Origin: Aspergillus flavus
Lineage: Eukaryota; Ascomycota; Eurotiomycetes; Eurotiales; Aspergillaceae
Direction: 5' to 3'
Length of the DNA: 64,000 nucleotides
Assembly: GCF_009017415.1 (NCBI RefSeq)
Contig: NC_092409.1
Span: 310,001-374,000, forward strand
Below, piece by piece: positions 1-10,819 of this stretch (the first letter of the stretch is position 1; each line of letters begins with the position of its first letter). A program made the position numbers and the translations under genes. The notes beneath the pieces were generated by a model. The model did not search any database. It was not told the origin of the DNA and saw only the letters and a program-made list of their open reading frames with translations.

Positions 1-276
1 GAAGAAGGATGGGGGTAAGTGAGTTTTATATGATGATAGGTTTTGGAGTTACCTTTGGCATTTTGAATTGAACATGCCTTCGTGTGATATTGTGTCCAAC
101 GAGCTTTCTATAGTACTAGGCGCTTCATAGGAGTATAAGTTCCATGGGCTATGGGACTTGGATTATGAACACAGTAATCAGTAATATTTATGCTGTCGAT
201 ACTTAAATCACATCAAGTCGAAATGTAACTATGCTTTAGACGAAGAATGGAAAACAAATTAAAGGAAATCAAGCAG

Positions 277-2421
277 TTAGATCTTCTTCTGGCACACACC
301 ACTGGGAATATCGTAGCTGCCCACGCGCCTACCACGTCCATATTCAGCCCCCTGTCCCAAACCACGCTTGGCAAACCCAGTCCAGATCTCACATTTATTC
401 TGGCCTCCTGTCAGAGCCTGATCCGCGTCCAGGATTGCATTTCGGGCCTGAACAAAGTCAGGATTGCAGGGTTGTCTTGCCTATCGTCAGTTATACCGTC
501 TCTATTCGGAGGGGATGTACTCACAAAGCCATAGCATCAATTACTATCTTCATTGCCAAGTATTTACCATCCCTGGGCACTCCCCTTTCATCGAACGTGG
601 GCCGTGGGCCATCGTTCTTGCCGTGCTTGTCAATCAAGTTCCATAGCACTTCGTACAGCATCGAAGCCCAGACGGTCCCACCTGCATGGGCCTCCCACAT
701 TCTGTTCAGGGATGTGTAGTTCAGTGGGTTAGTCTCCATCGAAGTTGAATACAGATACTGTCGAATACCCTTCTCATCATTATAAACCCACATTCCCATT
801 CCGTAATCCGTTGCACGTGTGTCACTGGGCTTGAGACGGATCGCAGTCGCCATGAAGTCACCCCAGCCTTCTCCCATGCTAGCCGACTCGAAAGCACTCA
901 AGCACCGGGAGTTGTCGGGGCCACCGGTAAGTCGCATTGATACTAGATGGTACACATGTTAAGGCGAACAAAATACAGAATGTTGGGGTATAAGTACGGC
1001 TAGACTTACAGCCATGGGTATATTCATGAATGACAATCCCAGACTCAAATACTCCATCCCGAGGTGGCGTGGTATGCGTGAAGAGATACATGCGCATGCG
1101 GGCGGGCGATCCGTCTGGGGGAGTAGCGAAATCGGCGTTATTCCTACTCGCTCCATCCTGCGCGTTTAGTATCACATAGTCCTTGTCCTTGCCTCCCAGC
1201 CCGCTGTTGTTCCATTGGAAGTTGCCTGCCTTTTCATTAAAGCCCAGTGTGTACAGGAGATCATGGTATGCGTTGGCTGTGTAGAATAGTTGTGTAATGG
1301 AAGCATTAATGTAGTCCTTTGGAGATCCACCGGCCGGATACTCATAAGAGAAATTCTGAGTAGGGCTGTCAGGTCGGAAATTATTAAGGTAGGTTGGTAG
1401 GTTATTGATATTTTCCTGGGCAATGCCATTGTTCCCCCGTGTTGTAGTCCAGTTCTTTTGTCCATCGCTGAACCATGTCAGTGGAGACTCCTTCAGATTC
1501 CACGGGTCAGTAAGAACGGCACGGCTGTCCACTTGACCAGGGTCATTGATTCCCCAGCCACTGTCATGGATTACTGGGGTCAGTAATCACAGTGTTCTCG
1601 ATAGCAACCGGATACTACTCACTAGACTTGGAAGGTGGCCTCGGAAATATAGTCGACGACGCCATGAATGTCCTCGGCGGTTTTCGCATCCACATAGGTC
1701 AAGAGCCAGTTATCATCTACATCGGTTTCTACTCTCCACACCAAGCATAGTGTTCCTTCAGGCTTCACGAGGTAGACAAGACGTGCCTTCGGGTCCGTGA
1801 CAGCCCCGGACGTGCCTCTGAGAATATACTTATGAGGATGCTCCGTTGATTCCGCAGACACATCCCCCGCTGTGATAGGAAGTTGAAGATGTGTCAATGC
1901 GAATTTCAATGCCGCCACAGGGTCGGTGAAGTCACGCTTTGTCAACTGGGTGATGCTGGGAACAGGGCCGGTGTAGAAGGAGTTTCCATAGGAGAAGACG
2001 CTGCCGTCGCGACCGACCTACACTCAGTTAGCTTGGTGGATCATCTAAGGATATCAGCACATACGTTGACATTGAAATCCCCGTTATCGACATCTAGGTC
2101 GTGCACTGTCTGACGAAAGTGAACGTGTGCCACACCATTATCCCCAACGTAGTGATCCTCTCGGAGTCGAAAGCTTGCGGTAGGGAATGTTTCTCTGACC
2201 AGTTTAATGGCCGTCTCAACGTAGCTTTGCTCAATCAGGCCAACATTCGTAGTCGAGATGGGGATCTGCTGATCGGAATCGACGTATTCTGCGTTGGGAG
2301 TCAACCGAAACTTTTCCAGATCAACACCAGCGAGGCGAGGCGATAGAGAAGCGGGCTCACAAGATTGAGCGCAGACAAAAACAGGTAGAGCCAGGGCCCC
2401 GATAAATGAGAGCATATGCAT
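277..2421 (-). CDS. mep: Fungalysin (M36) extracellular metalloprotease
   Basis: Secreted zinc endopeptidase of family M36. Five exons: 2421-2065, 2017-1623, 1560-1010, 942-525 and 475-277. The introns (47, 62, 67 and 49 nt) keep the frame and give 639 residues, the usual length for Aspergillus Mep. Four introns open with canonical donors (gtatgt, gtgagt, gtaagt, gtgagt). The N-terminus [19 protein letters not shown] is a signal peptide. It is followed by the FTP inhibitory propeptide (residues about 50-250) and the catalytic domain. Zinc site: HEYTH at 429-433, third ligand in GEGWGDF (E459). No stop or frameshift is seen, so the gene looks functional. The propeptide is expected to be removed on secretion. 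In Aspergillus this family degrades elastin and collagen and is induced by protein; that is family knowledge, not seen here. Confidence 0.95.
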
Positions 2422-3371
2422 GTTGACAACGAGGGAGAAAAGGGGAAATGGAAAGGGTTGACAAATGGGGGGAGGTTGGGAGGAGAGGAGAGGAGAAGTT
2501 ATAAGACATAGGGGGATATTCCAATATTTATCTATACTGCATTTGTCAGTGCCTTGGGTGTCTTTTCATTTCATTCACTTGTTCACTTCACACAGTTCGC
2601 CATTGGTGCACTGGCACATATCTGAACTTGCCACTACATTCACCTCTTCACCCCGGCCGAGGACATTCAGAAGGTAGATCACACCTTCTATAGCACTCTC
2701 TAAGCCACAATACTAACTTAGAGCTGCTCGGTGAAGCGTTGAAGTTGCGCAATTTTGAAAATGGATGCTGGACACTACAGAATATGTCCACCTGGCTGAA
2801 GGTCACCACAAATCTTCACTGTTGACTATCTGTTCAATAACATCTCTGGCTGACCGAATGGTCAAAAAAATAGAATACACCAGGAGTCATATGCAGTCCA
2901 GAGCAGTCTATTTGGATTGAAGGAGTTCAGTGCAATCAACACATGACAGCCTAAGAGGACTGATACAGGCTGATGCTACATGCACTATGAATCGCGTCAC
3001 ACCTTACAAAGCTCACACCTCAGTCTTATCGGTGGTCTTCGTGCATAAAACAATGATTTGTAAGGACTCCAGTATCACCGAAAACCTTCACATATCATAT
3101 TCCCTCGTCTCATGGACGAGATATAGTCGGTCCTCGAGTGTCAATCCTTGGTGAATTCAACCTATCACAGCTGTTGTATATACTTCCCTTTTATGCCAGT
3201 AACATAGATCGAGACAATCACTATAAGGCATTTGTACGCCCCCCGACGACCAATTGCCAGTGGAGAAGAGCGCCAGTATTGATAGAGACGTGTGACAATC
3301 AAACCTGAAATGTCTATATTCCACTGATCTAGTTAATCCAGTCCTTGCATATATAATTGGGTAATCAACTA
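2422..3371. other. Intergenic, no gene seen
   Basis: This is the upstream region of the fungalysin and the downstream region of the PQ-loop gene. It contains short purine-rich stretches near 2465-2500 but no open frame with fungal protein character, no RNA gene and no repeat that I can support. Confidence 0.5.
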
Positions 3372-4126
3372 TCAGTTACTCGTACTATCGAACGGTCCAT
3401 CCACTCGTATATCCCTTCCTTTCCTCCGTCGTGCAGCCCGAAAATATAACAAAATAACCATGAGCCCCACCCATATAACAAACTCAGTACCATAGATAAC
3501 TAGTCCCAGAATACTCAGTGAAGGCTGAAAAATCACCGACAAAATCGAGGCCACATCACCACTCGCATCAAGAAGCGCAAATCTAAGCGACAATCCTGCA
3601 TCTGACCGGGTCCTGAACATATCGACGTAATGCCGTAATACCCCAGCCGCCAGAAGAACGGCAGAAAGAATTGCCATGAGAGTTGACGGCCACCGTTCAC
3701 CTCGTCTGTAGGCGACGCGGAGCGCAAACACGAGACCGGCTTCAACGCCACCGAGAACTGCACCTAGGACTATAGCAAGAGGCAGTATTTTTTTCAGGGT
3801 CCATTTGTCTCCGTAGTATTTGCATTGGGACCAAGTCAAGAGGCTTAAGGAGATGAGGATATTCGGCTGGACTTGCAGAGCAATATTGAAGTTGTCTGAG
3901 ATATTATACACGCCGAGGGGAACCCCGGCCATGGCCCATGATAAGAAGAAGGCCGCAGACAGAGACTCACTGTCGTGTCGTCGCCAATTCTTCCAGATTT
4001 GGGGTAGAAGCTATCTTGTAGGTTAGTCGCTGGCTTAATGAATAACGCGGGGTTGGGTTTAACCTGAAGCGACCATAGAACAGCTCCCAATGTGCCGAAC
4101 ACGTTTGCGGCGACATGATTGTCCAT
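3372..4126 (-). CDS. PQ-loop repeat membrane protein
   Basis: Two exons, 4126-4064 and 4010-3372, are joined across a 53-nt intron (donor gttaaa, acceptor gatag), giving 233 residues. The join creates the signature LLPQIWKNWRRHDSESLS, the first PQ-loop with its conserved Pro-Gln, directly after a short first transmembrane helix (NVFGTLGAVLWSL). Several further hydrophobic helices follow. A second degenerate PQ-type repeat is visible around GLSLRFALLDASGD, where the PQ pair itself is replaced. The C-terminus is basic and probably cytosolic. PQ-loop proteins include lysosomal or vacuolar amino-acid exporters and SWEET-like carriers; the substrate cannot be read here. Start chosen because the ATG at 4126 is followed at once by a helix. 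The join is convincing, the transport role inferred. Confidence 0.8.
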
Positions 4127-4820
4127 ATTTCGACTTTCAGTTTGAAGGCGATAGGGACATGTAAGCCAATTTAATCATAGTACACAGCGGCGTTTATATA
4201 CATGCCCAATTGTTGTTGAAATAGCCAATCTAATGTCTACGGAGTACAGGCCCTGACTGCGCAGAATTAACACAGCGGACATTCCTCCGTAAACCAGCGA
4301 TAATCGCATATTCTGATTGATAAGAACCTGTCCAATCACACTTGGTTGATATTTTCTGCCCCACATTACTCTGTCTGGGACATATTCCTGAAGAGAGCAA
4401 GCGGTCAAGCGGGACAGTCCAGATGTAGGTCGCGAAAGAAGACCGCCTACTTATCTAAGTCGTTGGCTCCCAAAAGGGTTTAGATCAGCGTTTCGCATAA
4501 TTGTGAATTATCCACTTAAGTTGCCCTGTTTGACAAGCTGTGCTGAAATTGAGAATGCTGGAGTTTCTGAGGTGACTATGTGTATTATCTCTGAGTGGAT
4601 TATACCCTTTTCCAGCGCAGGTTGGCGCTACATCAGATTTCGGACGTCTTTGCAGCTGACGATCTGAAGCGAGAATATATATTTTTCTATCCACCAACCT
4701 CAATGCTAAAGAAAGTTTGACGTACTACTGTTTGCCTTCTTGGAATGGCTGTGGGCTGCTCTCGCCACACAAGGAAATGTACGATGTATTAAAAATCTAA
4801 GATACAATCGCATTCCTCAT
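4127..4820. other. Intergenic, no gene seen
   Basis: About 700 bp between the PQ-loop gene start and the amidohydrolase stop. Short open frames on the minus strand have no recognisable content and I do not treat them as genes. Confidence 0.5.
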
Positions 4821-6160
4821 TCATTCTATCTTTGGTAGCAGAATTGCTTCAACATCTAGTTGACTCCACCGTGATGCTAGCACGCGTCCGTCCTTGATGG
4901 TCGCTAGTATATGATCGTTAAACCTATCAAGCACAGTTATATCCTCCAAGGGATTTGCGTTCAGAATCACCAAGTCGACGGCAAACCCAGGCACAATTTG
5001 GCCGAGAAATCCGTCTTGCTTCAGCAGGCGAGCAGGAGTGATAGTGGCACTCTGGAGAATTTCCAAAGGTGTCTGTACACTGCTACGGATGGCGAATTCC
5101 TTACTCTGTGCAAAGTGCAACGGGCCTAGGAGATCTGTCCCAAAGCATATATCAACACCAGCTTTGCTAGCAAGCTCGAGAGCCTGTAACCCCTTGTGCA
5201 GCACTTCCCGATTCTTCTGGGCGGAAGCCGGAGGAAGGAAGGAGCGGAACTCGGGTGAGTCCATTGTAGCGTAAGTGACTAGAGTCGGAGTAAGGATGAC
5301 GCCGTTCTCCTTCATCAGTTTCGCCGTGGCTTCATCGAGGAGATTTCCATGTTCGATCCCCTTCACTCCCTGACTGATGGCTTGTTGTATGGCCTGCGGG
5401 GTGTACACGTGAGAAGTGACATATGTTCCCGCGTTGTTAGCTACGGTGACAATGGCCTTGATCTCTTCGTCGGAAAATTGGACATGATGAATCTGGTCCG
5501 ATGGACTGGCGACACCGCCTCCTCCCATGATTTTGATAAAGTCTGACCCTTGTCGGATCTCCTCGCGAGCATACTTCAGGCACTGTTCCACACCGTCCAC
5601 TATACGTCCAATGCCGTTGACATGTCCTGCACAGCACTTGTTGCGATCATGTGGTTGGCGACGATCCCCGTGACCACCAGTTTGTGAAAGAGCGTGTCCG
5701 GCAATGAACAACCGCGGTCCAGGAATCACGCCTTCCTGGATCGATTCCTTTAATGCCAGCCCTGCCCCTCCACAGTCTCGTACAGTTGTGAATCCTCGGT
5801 TCAACATCGATTGACAGACGCTTGGCTGTCGTAGAAGGCTGACGTTTTCGCCGAGATCCTTCATTTCTCGAAGGCTTGCAGAGCCCGGGACAGCAGCGAT
5901 GTGTACATGGCAATCAATAAGACCCGGGCAGATAAATTTGCCATTCAGATCAATGCGGATGGTACCCATGTCAGTATCGCCCACTTCTGCTGCAGCACCA
6001 ATTGAGGAAATTAAGCCGCCGGAGAGCTAAACTGCTGTTTTTGAAGTAATGTTCTCCGTGACAGGATCGATTATATTGGTATTGGTAAAGATGTATGTTT
6101 GTTGGGGTTCTGGTTGCCAAGACTTGATAATGCGCCGAAGATCGGGGGGAGTCTATCCGC
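4821..6160 (-). pseudogene. Amidohydrolase (ochratoxinase-like), 5' end broken
   Basis: Metal-dependent amidohydrolase of the family that includes ochratoxinase and Xaa-Pro dipeptidase-like enzymes. From 5984 down to 4821 the frame is open and all expected metal-site elements are present: PGLIDCHVH (HxH), DFIKIMGGGG (bridging Lys), TSHVYTP (His), GIEHGN (His) and CFGTDLLG (Asp). Upstream, the same frame continues with family-typical sequence (TYIFTNTNIIDPVTENITS) but is cut by TAG at 6027-6029, and I find no in-frame ATG before it. The first downstream ATG is at 5969, giving a 382-residue product without the N-terminal beta segment. Either a recent pseudogene or a shortened enzyme. A sequencing error at one base would remove the stop but not supply a start. 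Confidence 0.75.
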
Positions 6161-6446
6161 ATTGAGATGACTGTTAATATTCGGCTAAGTTTGAAATCAA
6201 TATTAGAGGACAAATACTCCATGCCTCATACCTAAGCGGTGCAGAAGCTGGTGTTGCATCCTCTGCTTCAAAAACACAGCTTGAGTTGGTCTTGTTGCAG
6301 TTCTGGCATCTGTCGGGAGTCACCAGCACGCATCGTCGCTTACGTAGGCGACAGGTGGTGTAGGCCTTAACGGTCCGCTTGCGCTGTTCTAGGGGCACTT
6401 TCGGACGATGCCGCTTTGATGAAGACTTTTTTAGCTGATCGGGCAT
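6080..6446 (-). pseudogene. Zn2Cys6 zinc-cluster fragment with first Cys lost
   Basis: An ATG at 6446 opens a basic N-terminus followed by a fungal binuclear zinc cluster at residues about 27-55. The spacing matches Zn2Cys6, but the first cysteine is tyrosine: AYTTCRLRKRRC, then CQNCNKTNSSC. TAC from TGC is a single G-to-A change. A good donor (gtatgag) at 6231 and candidate acceptors near 6154 or 6168 would extend the protein by about 30 residues before a TAA near 6080. No fungal transcription-factor middle domain follows. It lies on the same strand and overlaps the relic 5' end of the amidohydrolase in another frame. With one ligand missing, normal zinc-cluster folding is doubtful. I read it as the remnant of a regulator, possibly once a neighbour-specific one (inference). 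The 3' limit is approximate. Confidence 0.5.
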
Positions 6447-7000
6447 CGTTGAGATATAGATTGGTGAAACATAATGGATGTCTCCGTTGCATTTCTAAAT
6501 TTTGACTATTGGTCGGCACTTCCGAGAGGTCAAGTGCCTACCACGCATCTTCGCCTCTGATATAAATCTATTCACGGAAGATTCGCCGCTATCCATTTCC
6601 GGCGTGGCTGTCAGAATGTTGCCGGACCCATCAACCACAGCGTACCTTGAGGAACCCTACACTCCGAAGGAAGTTGCATACTGAGATACAGAAGTATTTT
6701 CTGGAATGAAAACACCCGAATTTAGATATAGTCTTCGTATTAGGCCGTCATTCAGTCTGATATCACTCTGAGATGGGGTATTCAGAGATAGAAATAGAAA
6801 GACAGGGCAAACAGGATGAAAAGTAAAGACAATAAAATGTCTGAAAAGGATGGGAATCCTAATAATCAATTGGGAAAAAAAAGGTAGTGAAGGTAAATTA
6901 AACAAATACATTGCTGATATGCTAGATAAATGCTGAAACATATGTATTGTTTGTATGGGAATTATATACTGTGAGCTACTAAGAAACAACAAGAGGTATC
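6447..7000. other. Intergenic, no gene seen
   Basis: The 554 bp hold A-rich, low-complexity sequence near 6800-6960, downstream of the L-amino acid oxidase stop, compatible with its 3' UTR. No gene is supported. Confidence 0.5.
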
Positions 7001-9094
7001 TTAAACCTTGATCCACCGCCCCATCCAAGTATTGACAATTTCTTTCGCTTCATCCACCAAGCCAAGGTCAAGAAGGAGCTGTGTGGTCCCACGGACGGCA
7101 GAGTCCAACGCCGAGAAAATCCAGGCATGAGTGTAACTAGTATGTTCGCCGATAAAGATTGTCTTGAATTCTGTTTGGTAATACGCAGGAAGATACAGCT
7201 CCTGCTGTCCGACGACAGGAGCCGCCCAAGCACCAGCTTGATGCTCGTCAACTTCCCAGCATTGGCGGTCATAGATGCCTGTAATCAATCAGTGTCCTGA
7301 CTCTGCTGTGAATTATTTCAATAGAAACCCACCTGTGTATTGTTCGGCGGCAATGTCACCATGAATTTGGACCATAGATCGTAGGACCAAAGCAACGTGA
7401 TCCTCAGTGCTCAAGGCAGCGACTGATCGTGCCGGAGTATCACTGACGTACGATGCCAGGACAACTCCCGGCCCGGTGCCGTTAATGTTGAAGGAAGGAT
7501 AGCAGACCGACCCGATTCCCGCTAAGTCCACGGATCCGCATCCTCCAAAGATGGGGTTCTCCTGGTGCTCCCAGAATCGTGTCTTGAAGAGCAGCGACAC
7601 CTTACAGGACTGAGCGTAATTCAAGGTGGAGATAGCCCGGCTCAGAAGGGATGAATAGCGAGGCATATCCCATAGCCGGACCTTGCTGAATGGTGCAGAG
7701 ACAACTGCATAGTCATATTCTGCGCTTTCGGGTACCAGTTGCATGGGATCGTCACGCCAGTTGACGGCGATCTTTCCGGATGTCTCATTGAAGGATAGCC
7801 CCTGGATCTTGCGGTTCAACGTTGTCTTATTCGCGACATGTGGCCAAAAGGCACGTGGGAGAGATTCAAGGCCTTTGTCAATGGTGCGCCATTTGGTGGC
7901 ACTGAAGTAGACGCCCTCATAGAGACTATCCCACATCGGAGTGTCGTCAGTTCCAGCAACATAGTCGGTGATGTTGTCATTGTACCCGAGAGCATAGCGC
8001 AAATAACCCGCTTCTGACCAGTGGAAATATCCATTTTCAACGGCGGACTTGTGTGCTTGATACATGTTGGCGATGATCTTTGGGGTAATCTTGTCCGCAG
8101 TAGTATGATCTGTGTACGCTTGCGTTGCATCTGCGGCAGCTGTCGCATTGGAAGACGCTGCTTCGTAGACAAGCGATGAATTCGCCGCTATGTCTGCCGC
8201 AGTAGGAATAAGTCCATTTGGCAAACGATTGCCACCGGTGCTAGCCGGGACATTCGGGCTGTTCTGAACGAATGGAATGAAGTTGACTGCAAGTTCGGGA
8301 TTGTCCGAATTCATCTTGTTGAGCACATCGCCCAGCTGGAAAACCATCTTGTGGTCCTGAATTTCGAGGGTTTCATTTGTGTTTGCATAGGTGATGCTCA
8401 CGGGGAACCGCATCGGACCCATCTCCTGGTACTGGTACTGGTCCGGGCGTGTATTGTTGAGGTATTCAGTACGAATACGGCCTCCTATTCTCCCGGAGGA
8501 TTCAATGATGTGCCAGTTGTGGATGCCGACTGACTCCAGTAGATGACTGGTCAACAGGCCGGACATGCCTCCTCCGATAATTGCCACGGAGGCGTCCTTC
8601 GCTTGAGCCACGACGGCCTTGCCAGGCTCCTTCGCCTCCATGTATGCGATACCATCGAACCATGGCCCCATCGCATCGGCGACGTCCGCAATACTCTCTC
8701 GCCGTACGACTGGTGCGGCCACAGACACTGGGGTCGATCTTCCTACCACTGTTGATCCCGAAAACGCGTGAAGACAATGCAGGTGGGGAGCATTTGATGG
8801 TGTCGCCCAGACGAAGCGCTCGGGATGAGCGTCGCGCTTCACAAATATGCTTCCGATCTCATGGTGCCTTTCGCTAGAGGTGGAGAGATCACAGTCGCCA
8901 TACAGAAGGTGAATTTCACCTTGGAAACCCGAGTCGAGGAAGTCAATATGAACGTTGTGCAAAGAGTCAGCGGTGACATCTGGAACTCGGAAACGGACTA
9001 GCTCCGTTTGCTTGTGTATAACAGCGGCGGAGGCTGTCTGAAGAAGACCTAAGGCTAAGAGCCCATTCATACAACGGTGGAAGGTTGCCGCCAT
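7001..9094 (-). CDS. Secreted FAD L-amino acid oxidase
   Basis: Two exons, 9094-7333 and 7278-7001, with a 54-nt intron (gtgggt to ttacag), encode 679 residues. Signal peptide: MAATFHRCMNGLLALGLLQTA region, ending in ASAA. The dinucleotide-binding fold VAIIGGGMSGLL has its glycines at 174-179, followed by the glycine-arginine FAD motif GRIGGRIRTE. The C-terminal FAD-contact segment GEHTSYTHAWIFSALDSAVRG lies in exon 2. This matches flavin amine oxidases of the fungal LAAO type, which convert L-amino acids to 2-oxo acids, ammonia and hydrogen peroxide outside the cell, allowing amino acids to be used as nitrogen source. No break seen. The upstream region has about nine GATA-factor motifs, consistent with nitrogen control; an A. 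nidulans LAAO is known to be areA-regulated. Confidence 0.93.
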
Positions 9095-9224
9095 AGCTAA
9101 TTATGGCTCAATATCTGTCGAATTAAATGAAGTCTACTTCAGGAGATAGACCGGCTTGCGGTGACATTCTTATAACCGTTCTCTGAACGAGCTATGGCTC
9201 TGCTACGGAACATTTACTCCCTCC

Positions 9225-9696
9225 TTATCAGATACGATCATTACCCTTCAGGCGATAGGAACTTCACTCTACAATCTATCCCGTAATGGAAGTTTTAGCA
9301 ACCCGAGTGAATCGCCAAGCACAAAGGAAGATACAGACCGTGCTACGCCATGAGTAACAGGATATTGATTGATAACGACCGGTACTACCATCACGGTGTG
9401 CAAAGTCCACTTATGTTTCCTATACTTATCGGCTCGGCCATCTTATCGAATACAAACAAAGCCGTCCCCGCTAATCCCCACGTTTATCTATCCGCATATC
9501 CGGGGAGCCAGTCAGAAATATTTCGGAGGGCATGTTGACAGGTAAGAGATCGGAGATACCGAAATGTATGGAGTTTCCCTTCGGGGTAATGATCGACTCC
9601 CGCGGCTTGTTCCGACGTTCCGACTTGTCTTATCAGACGAACGAAGAGTCATCGTGTAGTTGAAAGGGCGCGGGCGGAGCTCATCTTATCTTATCA
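9225..9696. promoter_or_regulatory. Cluster of GATA-factor (HGATAR) motifs
   Basis: Sites matching HGATAR or its complement occur at 9225-9230, 9253-9258, 9370-9375, 9426-9431, 9443-9448, 9484-9489, 9630-9635, 9686-9691 and 9691-9696, the last two abutting. AreA-type regulators bind such sites, often in pairs. The region lies upstream of the L-amino acid oxidase (minus strand), which fits nitrogen-metabolite control. The relic alpha/beta hydrolase on the other side could have shared it. Confidence 0.5.
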
Positions 9697-10005
9697 CAGC
9701 AGACAGTAGATATAGAGGTTGTGGAGAATAGGGCTTCTCGGCCGCCCAGCCGTACTCAGGCCACTATGATGAATGCAGTTAGAAGTAAATGATACCCTCG
9801 GCATGTTCCTGCGTCATGCGTGATAGACAGCAAGTCTTAGTGGAGTATCGGTGAGTTGCGTGATAACGCTTGGGAATATCATCCCTGGGTGAGTAGGAGT
9901 GAGCCTTTGGTTTTCCACAGATCGGTCTACTACTATTATTTCTGCAAACTGAAGACAAATATCGAGTGCTTTCCCCCCTTTCATCCCATCCTTTACACCT
10001 ATACA

Positions 10006-10815
10006 TATATTGTCCTAGTCCAAGGCTCGTTCCAGACACCGTTGGTCTACAATGAGCTTTTGACTCATCTTCGGGACCTCGGACATCCCGTCGTTCTTCC
10101 GCCCCTTCCAAGCTGTTCTGATGTGGAACACTATGACTTCCCCACCCGCACACTGGCAGATGATGCATTAGCCATTACCAAGGTTGTCGAACAGTTGGTT
10201 GAGGATGGGAAGACTGTGGTACTTGTCATGCATTCCTACGTCGGCATCATCGGCAGTGAAGCGATCCCCTAGAACCTCAGCTATAGAGCGCGCCAGGCTG
10301 GTGGCCAGAAAGGCGGTGTCATCCATCTATTCTATTACACTGCCTTTCTTGTGGACAAATGGAAATCAGTTCTGGAGACATTTGGCGAGTCGCCGAACAA
10401 CGATGTTAGGGTACTTGTCTCGCCCTTCAACACCTAGAACTTGAGAGCATACGAAGACTATGATATAACCGGAAGGCGGGCGATTCTTTATCAAAAACGG
10501 CGCTCGTACCCTCTAGAGCGATGTTGCCGAGGCCGGAGCAAAACTCTGGGAATCTCGGCTTATTGCACAATCTTACAAACTCCAAACGAGGCCAGCCACA
10601 GCGGTGGACGCAGATTCGCACCACAGTTGGTGATCTTGTACCGAAACTGCAGGACACCTCACTATAGACAGAAATCCCGTACAACACGCTGAATAGAGAC
10701 AGTCTACAGCTGGAGGCAGAGAATGGGTCTAATGGGAAGAATCTATTCAAGTACGACTCTATACATATCTTTGAAACAGGCCCGAAGGGGCCTTTGGCGA
10801 TGCTGTGTTGAGGAC
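10006..10815 (+). pseudogene. Alpha/beta hydrolase relic
   Basis: The first part is clear family sequence: IVLVQGSFQTPLVYNELL, then GKTVVLVMHSYVGIIGSEA. This is the oxyanion and nucleophile region of fungal esterase-type alpha/beta hydrolases; the usual GHSYGG elbow reads MHSYVG. The frame is then interrupted by TAG at 10270-10272, by TAG at 10435-10437 and, after a one-base frame change, by TAG at 10514-10516. Recognisable fragments continue (VIHLFYYTAFLV, DVAEAGAKLWESRL, KYDSIHIFETGP) to about 10815. There is no credible start ATG. Multiple independent lesions make a functional product very unlikely. Boundaries are approximate. Confidence 0.8.
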
Positions 10816-10819
10816 GAGC

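Noticed and set aside
6657..7028. 123-codon frame downstream of the L-amino acid oxidase
   Set aside because: It overlaps the oxidase 3' end in another frame and is made of low-complexity A-rich sequence.
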